Shown piece after piece: positions 44,730 to 53,709 of a stretch of DNA of 64,000 bases. Source of the stretch: Branchinecta lynchi (lineage: Eukaryota; Arthropoda; Branchiopoda; Anostraca; Branchinectidae). Numbering within the stretch: the stretch's first letter is position 1; the number at the start of each line of letters is the position of its first letter. The stretch spans positions 8,432,001 to 8,496,000 of the forward strand of contig JAKZAP010000014.1 in NCBI GenBank assembly GCA_023053575.1, in the 5' to 3' direction. The position numbers were made by a program, and so were the translations under genes. Below the pieces are notes generated by a model. It was not told the DNA's origin, made no database searches, and saw only the letters and a program-made list of their open reading frames with translations.

Positions 44730-47265
44730 AGTAGGGCCATTCGAACTGTACAGCCATTCGGAAACCATGGAAATCCCAGTGTCGTATTCATATCGAAGAT
44801 TCCATTTCGGAGTCATGCAACTATTCTTTCAGCGGTCGGTGCGGTGGGAATACCCTATTTGAGGTCAAGTTACCCAAGATCTTGTATCTGAGGTGCGGTG
44901 GAATTGTCTTTCCCATACGTTCTGGTTTGTTGGTTTTTGCGGAAACATTTCCCGGGATTTCTTACCGGAGAATCAAGGGTAAAAGCAGCTGAAGGCTATT
45001 TTACGGAATGAGGAGTTATCGTAGAAATCACTGAAATGTTTCTTACGAGTTGTGTAGAGAAGGGCGCAATTTGTGAGTAGTCAGGGGATTGGTGCTAGTG
45101 GGTCCTTTGGAACCAGTTTGTGGTAGTATATCACATCGGAAACTTGTTAATTCAACAGATCGGATCATATGAAAGCTCAACTATTCTAATTCATACCCCC
45201 GACATAATATGATAAGCAATATATCCTCCCCAACTAATTTAATCCCAACCTTAGGTGTTGGTTTCCTGCAATGTATGGGCACGAAGTCGCCTCCCTTCCA
45301 GTATGTGGTTTTGTGTGTACATCGTCGCGGTCACGGATTAAGGGGCCAAGCGGCATTTTTCAAAGGTTCAGGACAAGAAGAAACGTTTTAAAAATAAATT
45401 TTTCAACCCATCTTGGTGATTTTTATGTCAGATAATGTCTCTCTTTATAGCGAATATAAAAAATATTTTTTTTTATCGATATACTTAGATAGATAGATAG
45501 ATAGATAGATATTGCTTTTATTCTTCTCGGACTATTATGGTAAGAACCAAATTTGTCGAAATCGTCAACATATACACCAATAAAGATTACAAATTTTGAC
45601 GAAAGACGGTACAAACGTCTTTTCATACCGTACATGGTTACATTTTACCTCTTGGAGCGTTGGGATCCACTGAGGCCGCTCTTGCAGGTCGTTCGCAAGC
45701 AATCTCAAATGGTGGCGGAAGTATATACCTCTTGACAGGGTGCTCAAGCATTTGAGCACCCTATCCATTTTTATTATTTTTCTATCGCTTAGCTCTAATT
45801 GACCGTTCTTGTCGCTGTTCGATCTTTTGGTGAACTCATGTATCGCTTGAACGGCTTGTCGTAAGGCTCTGCAAAATCAACAGTAGGTGCAGGAGCTAAG
45901 GTCCATTGCCCTAGTATCAATAATTCATTTAAAAAAAAAATCGCTTAACCCCTTAATGCGTGACAGTGACGATATATATGTTAACGGCATTTTCTCCAAT
46001 AGATACGAGAGAGAGAGAGAGAGATTGGTTTACACGAAAACTTTCGTAGCATGTAGCTAATGCAACTTTTTAATAATTAGTACACACACATACATGTAGA
46101 AATGATTCCCTGTTCACACATTTGTCCCTTTTTGTTAACGGGGCACCGGGTCCGTCGCTGCACGCGTTTGCCATAATGTTTACACCGTCCTTTTCGCTTA
46201 TCGTGGTCAGTAAAAAGTTCGTTGGTCGGCTGTTTAGCGAGCTCGAAAAGTGGGGTAGGACATGTGTGCTTTGCTCGGATTTAAGAGTGTAGGTTTCTAG
46301 GGTACAGCATTGGCGTTTCGAAAGTCCGGTTTGCACACGGTTTCGAAGGTCGGAACCGACTGCTAAATGATAATTAAATTGTGGAAATAGGGATCCTATA
46401 CACTACACAAATGTTCAGAGTCCGGAAGTCAGAACTGTGCCACGTACTATTGGGCAATGGGTGGATGGTTTATTGTCTAGCTTTTCTTCCAAGCACTCTA
46501 TACGCATGTCTCAATTTACCGCATATACTTATACGTTCTATAATTTGTACCAATACTTTTATAGACAACATTCGTGTACTATTACACTTCCCTTATTTGG
46601 CACCTATGACATGGGCTACATTACCAAACAATTTTTAGAAATTTTTAACATATTATTGTTATTATTATTTATTTGAATCCTTCAAAACTTAAGAGTAGTG
46701 TGTAAAAAGGAACAAACATGTCAATCAAACTAACACACTTCCATATTAATAAATAGTCGACTGTTAAAGATAAATTAGCCTACTAAATCTACATCGAAAT
46801 ACAATTGACAAAACGATGTTCAAAATAAACAAACTAATCAGGACGCTTTTTTGTGAAAAAAGGAAAGAGGTTGTGATGAAAAAGAATGTTGTCAGCCTTT
46901 TTATTTTCCCTCTTTCTCTCTATTTCTCTTTACTATGTATTCTCTTTACTTCTGAGCAGTTTCTTATGCTTGTCCTATCTAAAAAAAAAAGGCTCTCCCT
47001 CAATTATGGCGACAAGCTAAAAGTTTAACGCCAAATTTAGTAATAAATAAATAAATAGGGCATTTGTCCTATCGTGGCCACATGAAGGAAACGGTATGAA
47101 ATTCGCAAGCAGAAGAGTAATAAACCGTAGATATGCCATTTTTGATCGAGGGCTAGCAAATTTTTTTTTCTTTCGCACAACTATTTTGTCGTGAACACGT
47201 CTCGCTTCCTGAATTCGTTGTTCTTTTCGCGTCTTTACTTTGGTTTCACAGTCTGCTGCCTGCTG
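44730..47265. other. Upstream region of BCL9 gene with simple repeats
   Basis: Holds a (GATA)n run at about 45,486-45,511, a (GA)n run at about 46,008-46,024 and a TAAATAAATAAAT run at about 47,042-47,057. A perfect hairpin lies at 45,737-45,762. No gene recognised; the open frames here lack domains and splice borders. Confidence 0.4.
45737..45762. repeat. Perfect 11-bp hairpin, loop of 4
   Basis: AGGGTGCTCAA and TTGAGCACCCT around GCAT, followed by ATCCATTTTTATTATTTTTC. It looks like a terminator shape, but in a eukaryote it is more likely the remnant of a small foldback element. Function unknown. Confidence 0.6.
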
Positions 47266-47269
47266 AAAG

Positions 47270-47314
47270 ATGTCGGTTTCCGGCGAAGAATCTTTTTTTC
47301 AAAATACAATACAG
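47270..47314 (+). other. Candidate 5' exon of the BCL9 gene
   Basis: An ATG in acceptable context (GAAAGATGT) opens MSVSGEESFFQNTIQ, ending exactly at a consensus-like donor CAG|GTAGGC. If spliced to the second AG of CTTTTCAGAG (exon start 47,871) it continues in frame through ACT into the ATG at 47,874. If spliced to the first AG (47,869) its frame runs into a stop that overlaps that ATG and would act as an upstream ORF. No family knowledge confirms this peptide. Confidence 0.35.
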
Positions 47315-47499
47315 GTAGGCAATGCGTATTTGAGTCGCGCCGAAGAATCTGATGCAATATTGCAAATGAAACCTAGCAAATTGGGGCAAAACGGGAATTG
47401 TAAATTAAGTAAAATAAAGAACAGATTGTAGATACAAACTGTTATTCTTCTGAATATTTTGCTCTTCGTTGCTTAGCTTATTCTGCACCCTTTCTCCAC

Positions 47500-47540
47500 C
47501 AGGTTACGGTGTCAGGTGTTTTGTCTGACGCCGTAACCTG
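47500..47540. repeat. 16-bp hairpin upstream of BCL9 coding exon
   Basis: CAGGTTACGGTGTCAG (47,500-47,515) and CTGACGCCGTAACCTG (47,525-47,540) pair over 16 positions with a single G-T wobble, around a 9-base loop. It lies within the proposed first intron or promoter region. Function unknown. Confidence 0.75.
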
Positions 47541-47599
47541 ACGGGGAAATAGCAACTAGCAAGCTAAATCTGACCCTCTTAGGATTTTGTTTTTCATAT

Positions 47600-47868
47600 T
47601 AGCCTCGCCCCTCGCGTCGCTCGTGATTGGTTCAGTCAGAGGGATGGGCTGTACGAACCAATCATTTCTTTAACGCGCTTTTAGTCAAGGTTACGCGTAA
47701 TAGGCTGTGTGCTTTCACACTTGAAAGACATTGCAAGAGCGACGCATAGGAGCTGACCTTTTTTTCTTCCGGAGAATTTGTACTCGAATGCAGTAACTGC
47801 GTGTCCGCGAGTTGGAAATTAGCTCTTCATTGAATCTTTAATTCACCTAACTTCCATCTTCTTTTCAG
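47600..47868 (+). promoter_or_regulatory. Possible BCL9 promoter/5' UTR segment
   Basis: A CpG-rich island in otherwise AT-rich DNA (GCCTCGCCCCTCGCGTCGCT) is followed by ATTGG at 47,626-47,630 and CCAAT at 47,658-47,662, two CCAAT boxes in opposite orientation about 32 bp apart. An ETS-like CTTCCGG follows at about 47,767. This fits a TATA-less promoter just before the coding exon. However, the strong acceptor at 47,868 implies a spliced upstream leader, so the promoter could instead lie before 47,270. Confidence 0.35.
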
Positions 47869-48252
47869 AGACTATGATAAAAGAATCGAAGAAAGACAAG
47901 AAAAATGGTAGTAATGGTGGATCAGGTGTACCCACTCCGTCTGGGGGTGTACAAACGCCCATCAAGACCGAGCCTCAGACACCTGACCCTCTAACGGCCA
48001 ACGCCGGAACTACAGTGCCCTCTGTGTCAGTGAAAGAAGAACCCAATGCGACGAATAGTGATTCGATGAACAGTTGTGAAAATAGTGGGAGTAACAATTG
48101 TGGTGTTCAAGGGGGTCCGCAACCAGTGGTGGGGCCGGATATAAAGCCTAATGTGTGTGGACCTGGAGGTGGTATGAACCCCATGATGGGACCGAATGGA
48201 GTTGTTGGAAATAACCCGATGGATAATTTTCTGAATGAGCACTCGCTAGACA
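47869..48252 (+). CDS. BCL9: BCL9/Legless orthologue, coding exon with start codon
   Basis: First recognised coding exon of the Wnt co-activator adaptor BCL9 (fly legless), a nuclear protein that bridges Pygopus and beta-catenin. A pyrimidine-rich acceptor ends at 47,868; the ATG is at 47,874. It encodes residues 1-126 plus one base of codon 127 and ends at a consensus donor (GTAAGT at 48,253). The N-terminus is basic (KESKKDKK), then Ser/Gly/Asn/Pro-rich and apparently disordered, as in the family. SUMO-type motifs IKTE (30-33) and VKEE (53-56) are visible; fly Legless, as I recall it, has a similar VKEEP. A GGMNPMMGPNG stretch foreshadows exon 3. Reading through the donor would stop after nine codons. 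The gene identity rests on exon 3, which joins in frame. Confidence 0.82.
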
Positions 48253-48337
48253 GTAAGTTAAAGGACCTCTCTAGCTTATAGTAGTAATTCAGCCTACTTC
48301 CGCAATTGCCCCATCCGTGCTTCCATCCGAAACCCAA

Positions 48338-50646
48338 TTTTTATGGCACTTGAGCTTACTCAAGTGCCATATAGCGATTGTAATTTCTGTCCGTCAGTCG
48401 GTCTGTCGGTCTGTCGGTCCCGGTTTTGCTAGTTCGGGCACTTCCAGATAAGCTAGGACGATGAAACTTGGCAGGCATATCAGGAACTGGACCAGATTAA
48501 ATTAGAAATTGTCGCTTCCTCGATCCGACCATCTGGAGGGGAGTGGAGGGAGGGGGGATCCGGAAAAAATAGGAAAAATGAGATATTTTTAGCTTACGAA
48601 CGGGTGATCGGATCTTAATGAAACTTGATATATGGAAGGACTTCGTGTCTCAGACCCTCCATTTTAAATCCAGACCGGATCCGGTGACACTGGGGGGAGT
48701 TGGAGGGGGAAATCTTGGAAAACACTTAGAGTGGAGGGATCCGGATGAAACTTGGTGGAAAGTACAAGCAAAAGTCCTAGATACGTGACTGATATAACCG
48801 GAACGGATCCGCTCACTTTGGGGGAGTTGGGAGGGGGGGGGGGAGAAGTCCGAATTTGTTGTGATCCCGCGAGTTCCGTGCTTCCTGATGTGCTGGGACG
48901 ATGGAAATTTACAGGTATGTCTGGGACCCGACCAAATTAAATAGTAAATCGTCAATTCCCCGATTCGACCATCTGGGGGGGGGGGGGGAGTGGAGGGAGG
49001 GTGAAGCCAAAATTTGAGGTATTTTTAGCTTGCGAACGGGTGATCGGATCTTGATGAAAATTGATATTTAGGATGACCTCGTGTTCAGACATCTCACTTT
49101 AAATCCGGGCCGGATCCGATGACACTGGGGGGAGTTGGAGGAGGGAACCGGAAATTTTGAGAAACGCTTAAAGTGGAGGGATCGGGATGAAACTTGGTGG
49201 GAAAAATAAGCACAGGTCCTAGACACGTCATTGACATAACCGGACCGGATCAGGGCACTGTGGGGGAGTTGGGGTGGGGGTCCGGATTTCTAGCGATCCC
49301 GCGAGTTCGGCATACTTCCTGATGTCCGAGGGCGATGAAACTTGGCTGGTATGTCAGGGATCCGAACAGATTGACTTGAGAACAGCCGTTTCCCCGACCC
49401 GACCATCGTGGGGGGAGTGGGTGGATGGGGAGTCCGGAATCTAGTGGCGTGCATAACTTTTGAACGGGTGATTGGATTTGAATGAAACTTGTCTGGTGAG
49501 CTATCGCCTCGGACGTTCAGTGTCACATCCGGGTCGGGTCCGATACCCATGGTGGGTACCCATGGTGGGGGTGGAAAACTCAAGAAACTCTAAAAGCAGT
49601 TGGATTGGGACGAAACTTAAGGGATGGAACAAGCATTAGGCCTAGATGAAATTGACGGAGCCAGATGGTTTCGGGGCTCTGTGGGGGGAGTTGGAGGGGG
49701 TTTCCTGGAATTCCGGTAGTCGTGAGTTAGAATAGTTCCAGATGAAAAACGACAACGAAACTTTGCAGGCATATTAGCGACCCGAATTATCTTGACTTAA
49801 GAACCTAACACAACATACCCCCGGAAACTTCCGTTCCTAGATCCGAGCATTTTTTGGGGAACAAGAGAAGAGAAATATGGAAACTGACTTCTATAAATTG
49901 CGAACGAGTGGTCTGATTCGAGTGAAACTTCATGGGTGATACGAATCGATGGCCTCGACATGTAAAACATGCGTTCGAACCATATGCGACCACGATTAGG
50001 GGAATTGGGGGTGGGGGGACTTTTGACATGCACACAAACCAAACGGATGGACCGAATAAGATGCAAATTCGACAATGCCGAGTATATGCGGCCTACATTT
50101 GTTATTTGGCGTCTGGGCCGGATTCGGCCAAGGTAGGGGGGGGGGGGTACTGGAAACTTGCAGATGGGCTATGCTCCAATATCAGTAAAACTTGATGGAC
50201 AGGAACAGGGAATTAAGAGATTGGGCCCGAACCGGCTCCGACATCGTTGGTGGGAGGGGGGGGGGTACCGGAACTTTCCAAAAATGCTCAGATTCGAGTG
50301 AAACTTGATAGATGGTATAAAAGAAGATGCTTTAGGTGGTCGATTTTTTTTTTATTCTGAACCAGATTCGGCCACGGTAAGTGGAGATAGAGTGAGTACC
50401 GGAAATCCTGTAGCATGTCTAGGGATCAAACAAATGGATTTATTGGGATGAAAGTTTGAACAGTCATGTGCATTTGCTACAGACAATCTAGACGATGCCG
50501 GAACAGCTCAGAAATGAGTGAAACTAAATATCCTATTTCTATTTCCGAACCGCATTTTTGGATGGCGGGTGTATTTTGTGACGTTCTCATCTACTTTCTT
50601 GTACATCCTACTCGTACAAGTGCCATATGAGCTCGTAGCTCTTGTT
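48338..50646 (+). mobile_element. Family B array element, intron 1 copy
   Basis: Begins TTTTT and then a perfect 12-bp hairpin (ATGGCACTTGAG / CTCAAGTGCCAT, loop CTTA, 48,343-48,370), followed by CTGTCCGTCAGTCGGTCTGT. Ends ACAAGTGCCATATGAGCTCG TAGCTCTTGTT, itself a small hairpin. Between lie about 15 monomers of about 145 bp cycling through three types. Type 1 has GACGATGAAACTTGGCAGG. Type 2 has GAACGGGTGATCGGATC. Type 3 has GGAGGGATCCGGATGAAACT. Each has a G-run such as TGGGGGGAGTTGGAGGGGG. No protein is encoded. It lies 85 bp inside intron 1, in the sense orientation. The architecture resembles Helentron-type pearl/HINE elements; this class is inference. Confidence 0.85.
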
Positions 50647-50669
50647 GTATGATACATTTTACCCCTCTA

Positions 50670-50925
50670 ACAAAACCGTAGGGATTTTCTCACTTGCTGG
50701 GTTTTCCTACCTTTGACCCGATCATGTTTTTGACGGTGGTTTGCGAGAGGTTTTTCCATCACAAAAACCGGTAGTATAAACTTTTCCGTGTTATTGCTAG
50801 AAGTCAACGGGCCTAGAAAAATGCTTAAAAGAGTCACCTAGCCTAGTCTTAAAGTATTCAACTATTTTAAATACTGGAATGGTAAAGAGTAAATAGTGCA
50901 AGGGGTCCTTTAAGTTTGAATTACG
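50670..50925 (+). repeat. Dispersed repeat, copy 1 (second at 61.1 kb)
   Basis: CCTCTAACAAAACCGTAGGG, GATTTTCTCAC, TTTTTCCATCA.AAAAA, AAGTCAACGGG and GGGGTCCTTTAAGTT recur in the same order at 61,081-61,360. About 260 bp, moderately diverged, no inverted ends seen. Confidence 0.7.
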
Positions 50926-50947
50926 TATTCCGTCATGTGTCAACTCA

Positions 50948-51190
50948 ATCCTTCGTGGCCAAATGGTTAGCGCGCTGAACTCACAAGCAAAGGCTAGCTG
51001 GTTCTGACCTCGGCGGTACTGACCGTTTACTTACGGGTGGGGGTCAGTGGCGCGACTCTGTAAGGCAAGGCAAATCCCACCCATCTTCAAATGGGTACCT
51101 GGAGAAATCTGGGGAAGGTGATAGGAAGGGTTTGCGAAATCACTAGGATGGATACTGACCGAGGGAAAGTACGAATCATATTAGACTGTA
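50948..51190 (+). mobile_element. tRNA-derived SINE
   Basis: The head has an A box TGGCCAAATGGTTAGCGCGC and a B box GGTTCTGACC about 35 bases on. The body has CGACTCTGTAAGGCAAGGCA, ATCTTCAAATGGGTACCTGG and AGAAATCTGGGGAAGGTG. The body resembles a conserved central domain shared by several animal SINE families, but I cannot name the family with certainty. It runs into the inverted hammerhead-like repeat at 51.2 kb. Confidence 0.65.
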
Positions 51191-51194
51191 GTAA

Positions 51195-51290
51195 ACGGAA
51201 AAGTAAGCTGTATAGCGTATATGCTAGCGAATTTCCGGCCCTTCTTGGCAAGGGTCCTCTTCAGGGGAACCTGCTATTAAACAGATGTAG
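51195..51290 (-). ncRNA. Hammerhead-like repeat, minus-strand copy
   Basis: On the minus strand: CTGAAGA, then the hairpin GGACCCTTGCCAAGAAGGGC C (CCCTT/AAGGG stem), then GGAAATTCGCTAGCATATAC. The first core box fits CTGANGA, but an extra G precedes GAAA, and stems I and III are unclear. Probably inactive. It is inverted relative to the copy at 51,478. Confidence 0.45.
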
Positions 51291-51477
51291 ATTCGAACAA
51301 CCATAAGTATCTGATTTTGGCGAGTTATTCGTAGGTATCTAGAACTTTCCTTTATTTCATAAAATAATAATATGTTCAAAACAGGGGATAAGACGGGTAC
51401 GTTAACTACGGTGCTCTGGCAGCGATATTTAGATTGAAGGTTTGTTTCTTCCATTCCCTAACGTTGTCCCTGACGTT

Positions 51478-51543
51478 CGACAGCCTGACGAGGACCGTTG
51501 CCAAGAAGGGCCGAAATATGCTGCCAAAGCATCGTAGCTGACG
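51478..51543 (+). ncRNA. Hammerhead ribozyme-like motif
   Basis: The type I hammerhead order is seen. Stem I 5' strand is CGACAGC (51,478-51,484). Core box CTGACGA follows (51,485-51,491). A stem II hairpin, GGACC...GGGCC, spans 51,492-51,512. Core box GAAA is at 51,513-51,516. Stem III is TATGC..GCAT with one bulged C. GTA ends at the predicted cleavage site (after 51,536), and stem I 3' strand is GCTGACG, pairing at six of seven positions with CGACAGC. Such ribozymes are known from Penelope-like elements and retrozymes of animals. Mismatches in stems I and II leave activity uncertain. Confidence 0.5.
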
Positions 51544-51675
51544 TATCTGTTTTATCCATTATTTTAATGTGTGTTTCCCAGTCAGCTTCGGCTCAAGGAG
51601 TATAATAATAATATATTGCAAAAACAGTAAGTTCACACTGTATCAAGTTTCTCCGAGTAAGGATTAAAGTTAACT

Positions 51676-51858
51676 GCAATATTTGCTACTGGGATTAATC
51701 TTATCTCTACTGAGATAAGATTTATTCAAACAACGTTTACAACGGATACGTCAGCTACGATTGTCTGTCAGCGATAAGTCGAGATAAGATTAATCCCAAT
51801 TAGAGATAAGATTATCTTTTTATAGACAAGATTAATCCCAGTAGCAAATACAGCATGC
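51676..51858. mobile_element. MITE-like element (TTTGCTACTGGGATTAATC ends)
   Basis: Left TTTGCTACTGGGATTAATCT, right GATTAATCCCAGTAGCAAA. The interior has more GAGATAAGATTAATC inverted blocks and, near 51,740, ACGGATACGTCAGCT, the inverse of the 3' end of the hammerhead-like repeats (AGCTGACGTATC). Confidence 0.75.
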
Positions 51859-52029
51859 TTTTTTTTTTACAGTGAATAAAGCCTCGATAATATTCTTTTT
51901 CAACATGTAGGGTCATACATTGGGGTAATAAACAACCCTTCTTTCTTGAACTTGCTCAGTGATGGGCAATTTGCTGTCTCTTCAGGCAGTTGGCTCCAGT
52001 GAAGAGGCACGCTATTCTGAAGCTCCACC

Positions 52030-52395
52030 GAGCAATAGTAGTGATACCACGATCGAAAGTCGTGATACCACGGTTAAAAGGCGTTTTTGCAGTTATAGTG
52101 GTATCTGATATTCAGATACCACGGTCCGACCGTGGTATCTGGAAAAGTCATCTCACTTTCATCATCACTAACAACAGAGCCTAGGATTTTGTCAAATTGG
52201 TTGGAAAGAAGTTTGGCCCTTAGTAATGAGACTGAAGATGAGTTTTTCTTTTGGGATGACTTTGAACAGCGCTTTTTCGGCAATCGTCGTTTTTTGCAGA
52301 GCAACCCTGGTAACAGATACCACGATAACTGCAAAAAAGACTAATTGCAGATCCAGTTACCGTGGTAACAGATACCATGGTATCTGCAAAAACCT
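52030..52395. repeat. Foldback element with GATACCACGGT palindromes
   Basis: TTTTTGCAGTTATAGTGGTA TCTG (about 52,086-52,109) is mirrored by CAGATACCACGATAACTGCA AAAAA (about 52,313-52,337). More GATACCACGGT/ACCGTGGTATC blocks flank both. The centre (52,146-52,310) is open on both strands but shows no domain I recognise. Confidence 0.65.
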
Positions 52396-52549
52396 AACTA
52401 ATGTCTTTGAAGAACCTCTCGCGTGTGAGTCTTAAGGCAGTGGCCTTTTTAATATTAAATTATACAAGCTAAGCTGTTAAAATTGAAATTGAGGATGTCG
52501 TCAGCTTGGACGTTTTGACACATACCCATCACAGGTTACTGTTTTATTG

Positions 52550-52600
52550 GAAGCCGGAAGAGGATCCTTGCCGATAAGGGCCAAAATATCGCTAAAAAAG
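52550..52600 (+). repeat. Degenerate hammerhead-like repeat
   Basis: GGAAGAGGATCCTTGCCGAT AAGGGCC followed by AAAATATCGCT keeps the order of the 51.5-kb motif, but both core boxes are altered (GGAAGA; CAAAAT). Confidence 0.45.
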
Positions 52601-53044
52601 ATTGAAACAGATTGTCTACTGATATTAAGTTCGTTGTTCTCCCCTCCTATTTGACTGCATTATTAGCAAGAAACCAGGGGTCTTACAGTAGTTGATTAAC
52701 GAGGTTAGTAGAAAGTGGGTATCTGTGCGTCCCTTAAATTGATATTTTTACTTATTTTAAAAATTTTACGTAATTTACGTGGGCTATTGTACCGATACCT
52801 TACCAGTATTTTTACCGCTAATTTACATGTTTTGCCGACGTACTTTACGGCTCTTTGTACTTGTCGCCATAAAAGAGCTTCCAAGAAAGGCATCAGGAAC
52901 AGCTCGAATATGATCTTGTTTACTGTTATTTGCGGGGGAGTTAACTCGAATCATTCTCGCATTTACAATGTCTAGATCACGCACGATAACTGGTTCGCTG
53001 GTTCGAACCCGGGTTTCTGAATTCATTCCGGATTCTTTTTGCAG

Positions 53045-53146
53045 TGAAACCTGGGGGCGGCGACATGGGTCCGGACAGCTGCGGTCCAATGATGGGACAG
53101 ATCAAGATGGAGGACCAGATGGGCCCTGGACATGACTTTGGAAATA
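53045..53146 (+). CDS. BCL9: BCL9/Legless orthologue, exon 2
   Basis: A 102-bp exon between acceptor TTCTTTTTGCAG and donor GTGAGT. It enters and leaves in phase 1, so codons 127 and 161 are both A|TG (Met) split by introns. It encodes MKPGGGDMGPDSCGPMMGQI and then KMEDQMGPGHDFGN. IKME (146-149) is a third SUMO-type motif, and GPMMG echoes the Met/Gly/Pro-rich stretches of exons 1 and 3. The length is a multiple of three and the phases match, so skipping it would keep the frame. Assignment follows from perfect phase fit with both neighbours and shared composition; the stretch itself has no named domain. Confidence 0.8.
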
Positions 53147-53169
53147 GTGAGTTTCGTATTATATGATAA

Positions 53170-53515
53170 ATTTCAATATGACTTTTCTCTTCTAATAATA
53201 TTAGAAATTGAAGCAGATCATATAGAATTCCATTCCTCCGACAACCTTTCACACGTCCCCCTCCCGGAGCACACAGTTCATGCTAATAGGCCATTATTTC
53301 AGTAAGTTTTTCTATTCGAGTAAGATTACAAATCTAAGAAATCATATAAAATATTTTGTTCCTTCGACAACCTCTCAGACGTCCCCCTCTCTCTCCCATA
53401 GCACACAGTTCATGCTAATAGGCAACTATCACCAAAACAAACTATTTAATATATGTTTTTCCTTTCATATAAGATTAAAAGTTTAAGACTACCGTATCTA
53501 TAGATGTAATAGGCG
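53170..53515. repeat. About 140-bp tandem repeat in intron 2
   Basis: Two units contain CCTCCGACAACCTTTCACAC or TTCGACAACCTCTCAGACGT, then CCCCCTC and GCACACAGTTCATGCTAATA GGC. A third begins at about 53,455 and appears to be broken by an insertion, with its continuation (TGCGACAACCTCCCAGACGT) at about 54,856-54,930. Confidence 0.65.
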
Positions 53516-53529
53516 AATTTTTCAGTTGA

Positions 53530-53705
53530 AAAATTCCATCGAATATTCGCAAAATTGAAATAATCGGAGGCCTCTCGAAAATTGCGAATATTCCGAAAAA
53601 TTGCGAATATTCCGAAAAATTGCGAATATTTCGCAAAATTGCAGAATACGGAAAAATTGCAAAGTATGGCGAATTTTCGCAATTTTCCCTGCAATTTGCC
53701 CCATC
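53530..53705. repeat. GCGAATATTCCGAAAAATT minisatellite
   Basis: Imperfect units of about 19 bases (TTGCGAATATTCCGAAAAA) repeat several times and then degrade into GCAAAATTGCAGAATACGG. A related short block (CAGCGAATATTCGGAATTTT CGC) lies at about 54,779-54,801, at the other edge of the inserted segment. Confidence 0.65.
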
Positions 53706-53709
53706 ACTA

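Noticed and set aside
45737..45762. Rho-independent terminator
   Set aside because: The shape fits, but the window is clearly eukaryotic and no transcription unit ends there.
47874..48281. BCL9 exon 1 as a complete 135-residue protein
   Set aside because: A consensus donor at 48,253 precedes the stop, and splicing there restores phase with exons 2 and 3, so the last residues are intron read-through.
52074..52344. Overlapping frames on both strands near 52.2 kb as a BCL9 alternative exon
   Set aside because: They lie inside a foldback repeat with GATACCACGGT palindromes, and phase and splice borders do not fit BCL9 exons.
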